From positions 20,283,022-20,347,021 of the forward strand of contig CM033399.1 of the NCBI GenBank assembly GCA_019426215.1: a stretch of DNA of 64,000 nucleotides. The letters run 5' to 3'. The translations under genes and the position numbers were made by a program. This document shows positions 11,925 through 24,482 of the stretch, piece by piece (positions within the stretch are counted from its first letter, which is position 1; every line of letters begins with the position of its first letter). The notes under the pieces are model-generated. The model made no database searches. It was given only the letters and a program-made list of their open reading frames with translations, and was not told the DNA's origin. Origin of the DNA: Buddleja alternifolia. Taxonomy: Eukaryota > Streptophyta > Magnoliopsida > Lamiales > Scrophulariaceae.

Positions 11925-14900
11925 ACAGTAAAGTTTATCTTATCAGATAATATTCAAGTTAATAATATCCAACAATTCTACAAGAAATATTCATAACAAA
12001 ACAAAATTGGATATTCCTACTAAACAAACAAAATTGTATATATACCATAACAAACTAAATCTTGTAATTCTTTACAACTACATCTCAAGTACAATAATTG
12101 TCATTAAATTGGACTCCATAAGTTGAGTACAAAAGAAGAAAGTATTTAAATTAAAAACTAATATTGTGTAGTCTAAAACTTCTCCATAATAAAAATTTAA
12201 GTTTGTTTTAGGTTTCACATTAATAACAACATAAATAAACTATTAAATTGTGAAGAAAGTATGTTGCGTGTGCTCTTAAGAAATTATGAGATGTATTATT
12301 TGTCCTTTTCCATCTGGCTCAAAAGTTATATGTATTTTATAACTTTTACTTATTTTCCTTCTACATTTTTATCTATATAAAAATATTTTTAATGACCTGC
12401 AAATTAAAATTTCATAGTATAGTATACTGAGAAGATAATATGTTAAAATTGTTTAAGAGAATATATTGCTACTTTATGTTTCTAATGTATTCTTGTTCTT
12501 AGAGAGAACATAAATCAAAGTATTATAGATCCCTGAGCGTACAAATATCAAATAAATTTTGCTTTCTCATCGCAGTTAATAGAATGCAAGTGGAAATCTA
12601 GGAAGAGTTTCTAAATTAAAGGAATTTCAAATTAAACACGCGACAGATTCTGAAGAAGTTGATGCAAAAAAAGAAATGAATTGTCAACGAACAATAATGA
12701 AGGAGACACCAACAATATATCAAGAGATGATGAAGAAACATTGAGCAATATGAGAAAGAAATATAAAAATAAATACATGAAGTCAAGTAAGAAGAAGGTT
12801 GCAACGTCAATCAAGATTAAAGAAGAAAAGGACTAATTAGACCTTCACATAATATTAAACCTTATAAATTTATATTTTATGTTATTTACCATTTCAACAT
12901 TTTCAATTGTGGATCGTTTTAATTTTTAAATGAATCGCCACTGAGAATATAATTTTTTGGTTTCAATATTTAATTTATATAAAATGCCACAACTTGATAA
13001 TGATACAAATTCTTGATTGTTTACTACATTACAATAACTGCAAACAAAACTTTATCACATCCATAAGTACATATCATGAACCAAAAATTGCCAATAATGT
13101 TGCAGGAACGTCTCAACTTACATAATTTAATTAAATAATATATGGTACTTGGAGGTTAATATGACTTTGTATCATCCTCCTTAATTTTCAGCATGAAGAA
13201 TTAATTTATTTTTAATTATAAATTGGAACTTATTCATATGAAATATTTTGATATAGAATCTTTAGTAATGATGCAACGCTTTTTATTCATATTTATTGTG
13301 CATATTAATATTAATATTAATATAAATATCTCACAAAATAAATTCTCTTAGCATTAATGGAATGCCCTTGGATGAAGGCGCACACACAGGATTTAAGCCA
13401 TAATGCTATTGAGAAAGGCAAGAAATGAACAAGAAAAAAAAGGCATAGTGCCAACTCATCAAAACTTAGTCAGTCAGCATCTGTGATAATTATAAGTTAG
13501 TTGTAATTGTCAGTTCAAAAATTGCCAGAGAGTAGAGACAGTGATGCTAACCACAACAAAACATCACAACTGAGGTACAATGCCTCTGTCTCCTCATTCA
13601 AACTTATGCTTTTCATGTGCTATTTTCTTGGATGCAATTATTTCAAATTAACACCATTAATTTCCCTGCAATGTTATAGGTTTATCTCTCTTTCTCTTTT
13701 TTATTTTAATGTGACATAATGTGAACAATCATTTTCTTGCCTACTTTTATATTTTTCATCTTGAAGCATCCAGACCCCTTTTCACAAATGGAAATAATGA
13801 ACTTATCATAAAGCTCCACCCCAATTTACTTGGAAGAAAGAAAAAGAAAGAAAAGAAATGCTCAACCCCAATTTTATAATCTTTACTAGGATTTCTAAAT
13901 TCTAGTTTGTAGATTTGTAAACATAGGATGTTCGTCAATTGATTACCGACTCGGCCGTATTAGCTAATAAACATGTCTAGTAGCAAAAGTGTGCTATAGT
14001 CTACGACAATGTTGTATTATAACAAATCGTTGGTCATTTTGTGAGTGACATCCACCCCCACTTAAAAGTGTAAGGTCTGTATTTTAACCTCAACCGCATC
14101 CCATAAATACATACTTCTGACTAAAATTTTGTATTGAAATGACATGTTAGCACGTATTATTTCCAAATATGCCTAAATAATTGGGAGTAATGATAAGGAG
14201 AGGGTGGGGTAATGGCCAGTTCATCCATGGAAGTGATAGGAGAAACCAAATAATAATAGGGTGGGCTTAGGGGCACATGCATGAGTAGTGTGTAACTTTC
14301 AGAAACAAACATGTACATTAGCTATGTTATGCATGCCACATTGCCAAGAGTGGTCCAGAATGGATTAGCATTACATTGTACTATTTCATAAAATTGGCTG
14401 CAAAGTCAGCTATTCCAGCTGCCTTCTTTCAGGCATTGTTTAAAGACACAGCTAACACCATATAGCCCACTTTTGGTCCTACAGCAACCCAAGCCATGGC
14501 TCCATCCTTTTCATTCACACATCATTTTTCAGGTTCAATTTTAATTGTATCTGAGTGATTTTGTTCCCTTTTCCGTCTCCTCTTCTCTAAACGAGACGTT
14601 CATTTGGTACATTCATGAACAATTATTGAAAACGTGATGTCGGCGTAACTTCTCTAAACAAGACGTTTATTTGGTACATTCATGAACAAGTACAGAAAAT
14701 GTGATGCATATGTAACGTGCCAATGGGTAAGGGAGATAACATCTCTGGTTGTGTTTTTCTGATAATTTGAGAATATAATCTTGAATATCAAGGATGTCAT
14801 TGACAAAATTGTTATATTGGAGACTATTGAAGAGACCGCATTGACAAAATAACTAGGACCGAACTAAAAAATACATCATTAGATAGTTCTAACAGTCACA

Positions 14901-15308
14901 ATCACAACCATACAAATGCGTTGGACCCCACATAAATCCCCAATTAATGAACGGTTGTGACATTCTTAAAACTTGGAGTCCCAAAATCTTCTGTGAAAAA
15001 TTCATAGTAGTTTGCATATAGGATTTGAGATATAACAAGATTGGAGACTGACAAAGAAGAGTAATAAGATAAACAAACATATCAATATATCAAACAATCA
15101 GGGTTTTTTTTCTTTCGTTCTTTTCTTTTTGCCAATGAGTATTTTCAGCAGCCAACTGATGTGGGCTCTCCAAGCTGAGATGCCTAAAACTTTTAAAACA
15201 ACATTATTTAAATTATGTTTACAAGCTACAAAAGAAACAAAAACGATGCAGTTGAATCAGAATTCTACTGCTTTTTGAAACAAAAGTCCCACTGCTGCAA
15301 TATAAATC
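11925..15308. other. Intergenic between TIR element and LPLAT gene
   Basis: No gene is supported. A Lys/Glu-rich stretch near 12640-12835 reads partly open on both strands but has no recognisable product. The last few hundred bases before 15309 must contain the LPLAT 3' UTR and polyadenylation region. A direct repeat of about 40 bp with ACGTTCATTTGGTACATTCATGAAC-like text occurs near 14597 and again near 14663. Confidence 0.45.
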
Positions 15309-18300
15309 TCACTGATCTTTCCGAGCTCTGGATCGGGCTGGCTTAATGATATTGCCAAGTAGGATTAAGACTATTGGAAGAATGGTTCCAATGTAATATA
15401 CACTTCCATATGCAATTAGTGTTTCGTGCAGGCTTAATACCTGTGTGCAACAAACACATCATAGAAATTTAGCTAAAAATATATTATTGTTGATATCTAA
15501 AGAAACATATAAAAGTGGTGAAAAGGGACTAACAATGAAACCAACGCTGGAGTAGTTAAGAACCAGAAGCGTGTAAGCAAAGTTGAATAAATCGAGCAAC
15601 TTCTTAACTAGAGCTGATTGGCTAGCTTGTTGCCATCTGTAAATAACTGTTTGTTGACCAAAAGAAATTGGGAATTAAGAAAAATGTTTAGGCATCTTGA
15701 TGAGAAGTAATATTAGCATGTTTTTACAATTCTCACCTCTTGAACCGGCAATCATAGTGGCAGACTGTACGAAGAATATGATGTACCCAGGATATAAACC
15801 CTGTGAAACAATCAGATTATTTAAAATCAGTAGTTATATATCTAATCTCAGTTCACATGTACAAATCTGTAAGTAAAAGAAAGTCGTTTGAATTAGCAAC
15901 ACGATTTCAGGAAATATCTATATCCCATACACTATCAATAAATTTGAGTTACTGAAAAAGTTTCTAGAATGTTTCGTTTCTAGGGACATACTTGAGTTTT
16001 AGTGTTACCAAGTGGCAAAGTTTGAATATAATATGATTTTTCTTTTCTTAATTTTTCCCCAAAACTCTTCTTTTGAAACATTGGCGGTTTATCTTCTTTA
16101 TGTCATAAGTTTTAGAATATTTCGCATTTTTTTTATCTAAAATTAGTTTTATATAAAACTAATCTTCGAGATTTTCCAACCATATCTCGTGGATAACTTT
16201 TAGGGTCATATGCACTTTGCTTCCTTTATACTATTTACAATCAAGAGATGCACCACTCATCTTTTTATTGTATCATTTTGTCCTCTTCAATTATTTAAAA
16301 TACTTCAATTATTAACTCTTTGTCCATCCTTCCAAATATGACCCTAATAATAAATGTAAAGACTAAAAAAATCAAAAGTAAAATAGATTCCTTCAATCAT
16401 CATTTTTTTCCAAATAAAATGTTTGACTTACATTAGTTCAATTATATTACAAATACTAGTTTAAAATGTTCAATAAATATATGAATTCAAGCATTTTAAT
16501 ATTTACTTAATAAAGATACTTTTAAGTCAAATAACTCGAGATAATTATGTTTACGAATTATATGAATTAGACATAAATAAATCTAATAAAATTATTTTTA
16601 TATCAAATTTTGAGTTGGAGAATTAATTCATAAGTAACAATAATTGGTAATTTGGTTCATAAGAAGTTGAGGGGAGGGGAGGGGAAGGGAGGAAGAGGCG
16701 ACGGGAGTACTTTTTTCTCTTTCTTTTTCTCTTCACATTTATAGTGGCGATATATAATAGGTTGATTGTGTGTAATGTTTATAGAAAAATGGTTACTAAA
16801 GCATTTGAAGAATTTGAGGGGGCGAATTGATGCAACAAGAAGATGGGCGGTTGCACTATCATATTCCGAGATTATACACACTAGGCCCGACCCGCATGGT
16901 CTTAGAAATTATCTAATCTTCCCTGCAAACTCATTATTAACCCAAACCAGAAGGTTTCCTACCTCTCCATAGACATCGATAATTTGTTATAAAAATAGCA
17001 TAGAGCACAAAATAATATTTTCATGGTGAACTTGTTTGCTGATTGACATTCAGGGTGTGAACATACCAACTAGTGATAACATAAGATAGTGCAACACAAC
17101 AATGCCACGGCACAAAACTTTGTGGAAAGAATGAAAGAATCTAAACTTACATGCCACACTGCGCTGACGGTTTGAGTAGCCAGCAACTGGAGGAAGCCTG
17201 GTTTCTTACCTTTCTGAATTAGCCTCTCATATACATCTAAACAAAACAACTATTAGATGGATACTGATTATATAGAAAACTGTTCCACATTTATTATACA
17301 GTAGTTTTATTAATATAAATAGTGAATACATTTTACATATTTCATATTTATTATGTTAAATATAATTATCAAATATACACTCCGGCAGAAAGACATATAC
17401 ACACACATATACATACATATACAATATACCAATACATAATACAATATTAGTGATATCTTATATGTCAAAATACAAAAAGTAATCATATTATATGTAAAAG
17501 ATATCTATTTTTGATATTCTACATAAATAATATTAATTTATTTTATCTCATATCAAAGTTTTAAATTGCAACATATATTATGCTAAATACCATATATCTA
17601 AATATTTTTTTAACATAAGTATATCTATAAATAAATTATAGTCATTTAACATAATTTATATTGTATTAACATTGTAATACATCAACATAAAATACTAAAA
17701 CTACATCTATTTAAATAAGAAATTACTTATATATTTGATGTACATATGATTCTTAATACAAATATAATGCCTATACGTACATATATGATGAATGTAATTC
17801 AAAAACAATATTCTTACATAAAAAGGCATTTTAGAAATTTGGTTTTCATTCGATTCCTAGTCCTCACAACTACCGACAGACCTGGGAAGATGATTAATTA
17901 CGAAATCTTGAATTAATTCATTTCTCATTCCTTGGGCATATCAAGCATATGAAATTTCCAGTTAATACGATTCATTTCCCACCCTTATCCAATTCCCTCC
18001 CAAAACCATTCCTCCATACTGTTGTCAACTAATAATTTCTTTAGTGGAGCGCTTATTTAACCCAGTGTTGGCACTTTCGAAGAAAGTTAACTTACAGTGT
18101 CTAAGCCAGGTGCTGACTTGAATATTCCATACAAGTGGTATCTGCACGGAACTCTTTGCCAACTCAACACCTAATATATCAACATTTTTAGCACGGTCCC
18201 ACCGCGGTTTGGTTGGATTAGAATCGGTCCAACCACTGAATCCCAGGCCAGAAACAATAATAGAAGCTTCTGAGATAGACCAAATAAAATAATATTTCCA

Positions 18301-21300
18301 ACGAGCAGTGAAGCCTGACATGTATTGGTAACCCAACCGTTTCCAGAACCCATATTCTTGGTATACTGGTTCTGTGAATCTGGAAAATGGGAAATGAGGT
18401 ACAAGATACAGATACAAGGCCATGCAGATAGCAGCTTGCAGAAGAGCCCTGAAAGTCGCCCAATAAGGAGAGGGGGACAATCCCTTCTCTGACGATTGCC
18501 AGATCTGTCAAAGATAATATTGGAACTGAATGAATAGCAGTAATAACAAAGAGTAATGCGCACATAAGCATGATATAGCAACATAAATACAATACCCCTT
18601 TCCTCACAGTCCATTCAAGATAATCTTTCATTTCGTACACTGGACCAGCGAAGTGACTTCCACAACAGAGACAGTAACCAAAGTACTCAAGAAGTGATGG
18701 CAACTTGAGTAACCGATTCTTTTTTTGTGCCTCGCGTAGATCTTCCTCCTTTAGCAGTCCATCATTGTAATTAATGGCACATGATATGATTTTCAGTGTT
18801 ATCACCATTAGAGCTCCTACGATTTGGGAACACCAAGAACGTGAACAGAGCCTCAATAATATGATGAAATTTTTCATAGCCAAAAGATATTTTGATAGTG
18901 TTCAAGTTAAATACTTCACCTAATTTTTGACAAAAAAAAAAAAAATGTTATCCAAATTGCACTTTAGCAATGCCTTTTAATGGATTAAATGAATGAGCTT
19001 CATGTGACATAGAAACATGCATTCACAGATTCATCATTTTAAACACATGATGTTTGGAGATTGTGAGACATTAATCCAAATATTTTTAACATGTTGGGCA
19101 AAGCTCTCATTAAAATGACTCTGATGTAGAATTGCTCAATAGAAAACACACAAGATATAAATATTGTGGTACTTCTCCTCATTATTTCTCTTCTTCTTCG
19201 ACAGAATATAGCATGCACGAAAGGTAAATTCAGTGTCTCAGTAACTAAAGAGATGTCTAGCATTCCTGCGGAAAACAAGATACATTAAACTGGTTGCATG
19301 TACACAAGTACACGAGAAACCAACTTGCGAGATTGAGGACCTATTAATTGTCTGAATTTTTAAGATGCTTGAAATGGAAAATCATGCAAAGAATGTGCAT
19401 TTATGCTAAGTGAGATGAAACAAAATATTCATAGAGAACACAGTTACCCCCATCAATATATATTTACACATGACTTATATGGGGGCATGAATCCTAATGC
19501 ATACTTCAGTTACTCACCTTGGTTCAAATTTATATCAGAAGTTAGCATATCGTGAATGAGATCAGACCCAGTATGTATTTGTACATTTGTATGCAAAATA
19601 TGTCAATATCCATGCATCTGAAAATAATTGTCCTTGACTTTTTTTTTTCTCTTGTGGCTTATGCAGAATTCCGCGACAGTATATAAACATAATCAAAGGA
19701 TAAAAAGACGAAACTCTAGTACAATCAAATGACAACAGTCAAAAGGCAATAACAGTAATTGAGATGGTGCTGACCTGTAGCATCTATACCTCCTTCCTTC
19801 CATGCATCCCCACTCATGTAGTATACATGGCTACACATGCATACCAATAGTCATTATTCACCGTGAAGGCATAATCTTCTGATATATATATATATATATA
19901 TATAAGTATGTGTATGATTTTTGGTTCGCACAAATCAAAACTTTTCACAGAAACACCATCAAGTAAACAACTAAGTTTTAAACTCGACTCTGAAAAGGAA
20001 AAAAGAGTGAAATAAATGTCATAGATAAATTGGGTCTTGGACGACTGCCACCATCCAACATAAGGAATTACTGAGAAATCTATTGCCAGAAGAAAGATCA
20101 CATTTGCAGCCCTTATATAACATTGTGTTACAAGTTACCATATAGTAGTTAGGCTGCATTTGAACATTCTGCAGTTAAGTTTTGTGAGGGGTGGAACAAA
20201 AAACAAAAAAAAAGAGTCCGGGCCACATCTAACTTTGTCAGCCCAACTCGAAAACTGAAATATTTCACGGAGCATGTCAGAGCCACAAAAGTTTTGACAA
20301 TCACGAACAAATTTTCAAAGCACTGTAGATGATCACAGAAATCACTCTTTAAAGGAATAAAAATGTTCCTAAAACAGAGACAGGCACCTGTTTTTCTCTC
20401 CTAAAGCATAAGATGGCTATAAGTAGGAGTCAACAGGAAATTCTAAGGGATTGAGTGTCATCAACTAGCATAAACCACAACTTTGTACCCTTCAAACCAC
20501 TGCATGAGGTGCTGCTATTTTATTCTTTCAGTGGATTCAAAGTAAGTTCTCAAAGTGGAGTAACTTATTAGGCTGTAAGCAATAAAAAGACATAACCTTG
20601 CGATGCTTGGGACCATTTCTGATAACTGGACGCTTGCTTGTCATGTAAAAAAGGCTTATTACCATTTAAGTTTGCTTCTTTTACCAAAAACTGCTGGAAC
20701 TTGTAGGTAAAGCTAAAATGTGTGAAAGAAGTTTCAAAAACTGAGACTTGTTCCAGAAATGGAAACCAACTACCTTTTTGCACAATTCTGAATTCGCCCT
20801 TTAAGGTATCAAACGCCCAAAAGTAAAATCAATATGATTTTGAATTTGGCTTTCAGCTTAGCCATGTTGCAGTTGGCCCAGGTGCAATTGCAAACTTGAC
20901 CAATCCTTTTTTTTTTTTAATGAATTATGTAGAACCAACTTATCCAAACTATATCCTTTATTTTCATAGAACCATCTATAAGAATCAGTTCCCTGTATTT
21001 CAAAGTTGAAATAGTATACTGCTCCAATCACGTTACAACCTACCCACACCTACAACATGTAGTTTCAGACAATTCGTTACACTAAGCAATATCCAAAAGG
21101 AATTGCTAAACTGCACCTCGAAGAACCAAAAAGCATAACCGAAAAAAAAAACGAGAAGTGCAATGTGTTGAAATTAATGTTATCACTTAAAAATAACTAT
21201 GATGCCCGCAAGCACCTTTATCAAAAGCAAAATCCAGGCAAATGTAAGAAAATCAGAGGCGTGTTTCATTCAAAAGAAAACATTTACATTTTTCTCACAG

Positions 21301-21733
21301 CAAATTATGAGTAAAAAATAGCACGGATCCTACATCACACATATATAATTGCAAAAATAAAACAAGCCAAATATCAAAATCGAAACGGCGGAATGGTTGA
21401 AGAGAGAGAGGAACGCGAAACATACCATCCGATAAGGTATCCAAATGCTAGAAAGAAAGTAATAATCCCGGAGTGCTTTCGACAAAGGGCCATGGATGCA
21501 TAACCTGTAAGCATGGGGACGAGGAAATGCAAAATGGAGGAGAATCCAAAGGAGAGGTAAGAGAGAATGAGTCCGGTGGCGGCGGCGTAGAGGTGGCGTG
21601 CGGTGGGTCCGCCGGGGACGAAGCGATGGAAGAAGCTGACCGGAATGGTGAACGCAAAGCAGAGCAGAAATCGAAGGACCGGCACGGACACACCAATCGC
21701 CGATGCCATGGATTCCAATTCCGGCAGCCCCAT
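15309..21733 (-). CDS. LPLAT1: Lysophospholipid acyltransferase (MBOAT family), 8 exons
   Basis: Minus-strand exons: 21733-21426, 19830-19775, 18816-18596, 18504-18096, 17236-17151, 15800-15737, 15646-15534 and 15440-15309. All introns are GT-AG and the frame joins to 462 aa plus TGA, which is the length I recall for the Arabidopsis LPLAT/LPCAT protein. Recognised stretches include ASAIGVSVPVLRFLLCF near the start, YFGYCLCCGSHFAGPVYEMK in exon 3, SGLGFSGWTD and WDRAKNVDILGVELAKS in exon 4, and SAVWHGLYPGY across exons 5 and 6. His360 in WHG is the MBOAT catalytic His. Several membrane-spanning segments are evident. The enzyme re-acylates lysophosphatidylcholine and related lysolipids with acyl-CoA at the ER (Lands cycle). 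The coding sequence shows no break. Introns 1, 4 and 5 are long (0.9-1.6 kb) and hold AT-rich, partly repetitive DNA. Confidence 0.95.
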
Positions 21734-22083
21734 TTGGTCGGTCGATTAGTTAGCGGGATTGGTCAATCTGAGTTGGAGGAGGTTGGGATTCAACTGCCGT
21801 TAACCCGTTATGATTTTGATTGATTGCAGGACTCTCCTCTAATACAACTTGTTGCATCTATTGCCTCGTGTAACTAGGGGGGTTGTGTGTATTTATTGTA
21901 AAAGACAATTCATTTTCCACTTCAATTTTTCAAAGAGAGCTCGTTGGTGATTTTTCTCTTTTATAGATACTATTAGGTTTATAATTAAAAATTATCGACC
22001 TAAATTTATTAATTAGGTATCCCCTAATTTAGAATTTTCTTTAAAAAAAGAAAAGGGATATAAAATTGAAAATTTGGTGGAGA
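21734..22083. other. LPLAT 5' flank
   Basis: This stretch lies just upstream of the LPLAT start codon on the minus strand, so it should hold the 5' UTR and core promoter. The first 100 bases are GC-richer than the rest, as is exon 1. No unambiguous TATA box is seen. It ends at the TIR of the virus-bearing unit. Confidence 0.4.
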
Positions 22084-22093
22084 AATAGGAAAA

Positions 22094-22330
22094 GGGAAAA
22101 TAACTTTTATAATTCCTCTTGTCTATGGTTTGTCTCACTTTGGTTCTTTAACTAATAAAAATGACACAATAGTCCCTCTTTTGGATAATATATGTCACTA
22201 AGGTTCTTCATTCACTTGTCTTTATTTCAAACTAGCCCAGCATTTTCAATCTTTCTCAATTTAGTCTTTAAACAAATTCCACATCAAAATAATCCTTATT
22301 CTTTGAAAATTTAGCAAAAAAGAATTTTTC
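22094..22330 (+). repeat. Left TIR of the virus-bearing unit
   Basis: Inverted partner of 30045-30281, roughly 70% alike by eye with small gaps. Its text (CTCACTTTGGTTCTTTAACTAATAA) is of the same style as other TIR elements here. The inner limit is approximate. Confidence 0.55.
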
Positions 22331-22831
22331 CAATTGATTAGGTCCAACATACTTCCGAAATAAAATTAACCTTACATAAATCTATACCTTGTTTTGACCA
22401 CTTTATCACCGGGTATTCCAAGTCCACGTTTTTACGGACTCATTCCAACCACCAGCCGCAACCTATGGTTCGAAGGCCCTTGGCTCCTTCAGCGATACTC
22501 AGGACAACCCAATTTCGTTTCCTACCTTTGGGCATAAAAAGTATTTTCAAAATGTAAGTATAATCGGAATTTTGGACAACAAGTCAGACAAAACCTTCAA
22601 TTTTATTAATGAAATAACATTATTATTACATAGATATATTCTATTCCGCTATTGGAGGAGAAAACTAGTTAGCCTCTCATGTATGAGAGATGGCTACACT
22701 CTTTAGGGAAATTCCCATACACTCGGAATGAAAATTAAAACTATTTTACAATCTTTTTTCTTTCTGAACTCTTGAATGTTTTGAAGAGTAGGAGGGAAAT
22801 GAATGATGCCTTCCTTCTGCTTCTCTTTCCT

Positions 22832-22895
22832 CTTTTAAAGACGTCTGCGGACTTCAATTGCAGATTCCAAACTTTGTTTAAATTTTTCTGACGTC
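22832..22895 (-). promoter_or_regulatory. Candidate viral promoter: as-1-like motif plus TATA-like box
   Basis: On the minus strand a GACGTCA motif (22895-22889) is followed about 50 bases later by CTTTAAAAGA (22840-22831), with a second ACGTC just before it. The TGACG motif upstream of a TATA-like box in the non-coding region after the last ORF resembles caulimovirus 35S-type promoters with as-1 elements. Position relative to the genes fits; the box itself is not a perfect TATA. Confidence 0.35.
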
Positions 22896-23146
22896 CTTTC
22901 TTTGTCCTTGTTACCAGCTGTATTACTTTTTCAACTGTCCTCTTTTTCTTTGTCGGCCCGTTTCTGACTCTTTTGGCTTTTCTTCATTTTTCTTTTTCTT
23001 TGTTTGCCAGTACTGTCGGCCGTCCGTTATAAAATTCAAATTTGCCCTTATCGGGCAAAATTCTTTCTAATTACATTTCTAAACTTTAATTATTACATTT
23101 TAGTTTAAAATTATAAAATCATCGAGTCTAACTTTAGACTCACTTG

Positions 23147-24482
23147 CTACATTTTGACCGTTTTACCGAGGTTTGTGAAAACTCTTCGGATAAACTGCTC
23201 TCCTTTTACCTTATCCTGTTCGACTGTAGGTTTATTTTTTGTAACCCTAATTCTTGTTCCGAATAAGGGTTTTTCTCGGACTTCACAACTTGGGCATATG
23301 TGATTATGCCATTGATCCACATGCATCATATTGCATGCTTTTCTCTTGGTGTTTTCAGTTTCCGGTAATTTGTTCGTCCATATTAGAGTTCTTTTTTGTT
23401 CGAACAATTTTTCAGCAAACTCAGTACTCTTCCCTGTCATGGAGTTTAACAGGAATGATCCATTTATTTTATTTGAGAAAATTTTAAATGGATACTTGAC
23501 TTTATCTATCTCGGTGAGACATACCCATAATCCCCAAGCTCTTCTGGTGGAAATTTCTTCTTTATTAATGGAAACTACCAAAGGAGCTTCTTCCTTAACG
23601 ACTTTAATACGGTTGAAAGCCTCCATATCTGGTCTCTGTAATTTTATAAAATGAAAAGCTGGATAAGACCCTTTTTCCTGCGATCTCTGGAGCTTCTGAG
23701 ATAAATTTTAACTCCAAGATATCGCCTCTCTTGAGGTGCGGATTATTTTTCCATGAATCAAACACAGTTCCGCCAATCCAATCCGGAAGTTTTGAGATTT
23801 CCGAAAAACTTGGTGACATAGTATGAATTGAAGCGAGTACCCCAAAATCATACCATTCTCGGACCTCTTCTGGGTTTGACCCCTCGAGCATCAAAACTCT
23901 GGGATATCTCCCTGTTGTTTCAACCAAGGACTTGCCTGGATTTATCCCCTTACTTGAGACTAGTTTCTCCCATGAACGCTGGTATGACTGCCATGGTAAA
24001 TTAATCTCATTAGTATTAACCTTAGAAGTGTATGTCTGTGACCTAAGGTTAATCTCTCCCTTTTTAACCCCAGAGGTGGTGGGTTGACTTGAAGCAATAG
24101 GAGTTTGCACTTCTGATTGTTCAATTGTTTCCTTTTTACCAGAGTCTGGTATAGGACTTGTGCAAGCAGTATTTGAATCTGCCACTCTGGGTATAGAGCC
24201 TCGTTTTCTAAACGCAGATTTTGAGTCCTGCTCTCTTAATTCTCTAGCCATCACTGAGGATGATGCCATTTCAATTGGTTCTTGTAAAGTATCCCATAAC
24301 AAGGTGATAGCATACATAGATCCCTTGATTGTGTTCTGGACAGTGTCCAAATCAACTCGTTGCACATGGCTAGCTGCCTCAGCGTTGACTGATAGCTGTC
24401 CAAACTTTTTGTTAAGCTCCTCTAGGTTTTCCCTGAGATGCTTGTATCTTGTGAGGATTGAATTTGCTTCGAACGCTTCCAT
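23147..24482 (-). pseudogene. Viral transactivator/inclusion-body-like ORF, frameshifted
   Basis: Two overlapping minus-strand frames: 24482-23604 (292 codons) and 23626-23147 (159 codons). The first has a coiled-coil N-terminus (about residues 10-40), a Ser/Thr-rich spacer, then a folded part with YPRVLMLEGSNPEEVREWYD and SEISKLPDWIGGTVF. The second continues with hydrophobic-basic text and a Cys-His cluster (HVDQWHNHICPSC). Location after pol and general layout match the caulimovirid transactivator/inclusion body protein, which promotes translation reinitiation on the polycistronic RNA. One frameshift near 23610-23625 splits it. It starts by overlapping the end of the RNase H region. Homology to the family is inferred from position and a few resembling words rather than a definitive motif. 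Confidence 0.6.

Noticed and set aside
14590..14710. Possible CRISPR-like spaced direct repeat
   Set aside because: Only two imperfect copies of about 40 bp in eukaryotic intergenic DNA.
18025..18883. Overlapping minus-strand open frames at the LPLAT locus in other registers
   Set aside because: Shadows and read-throughs of exons 3 and 4 into introns; resolved by the eight-exon model.
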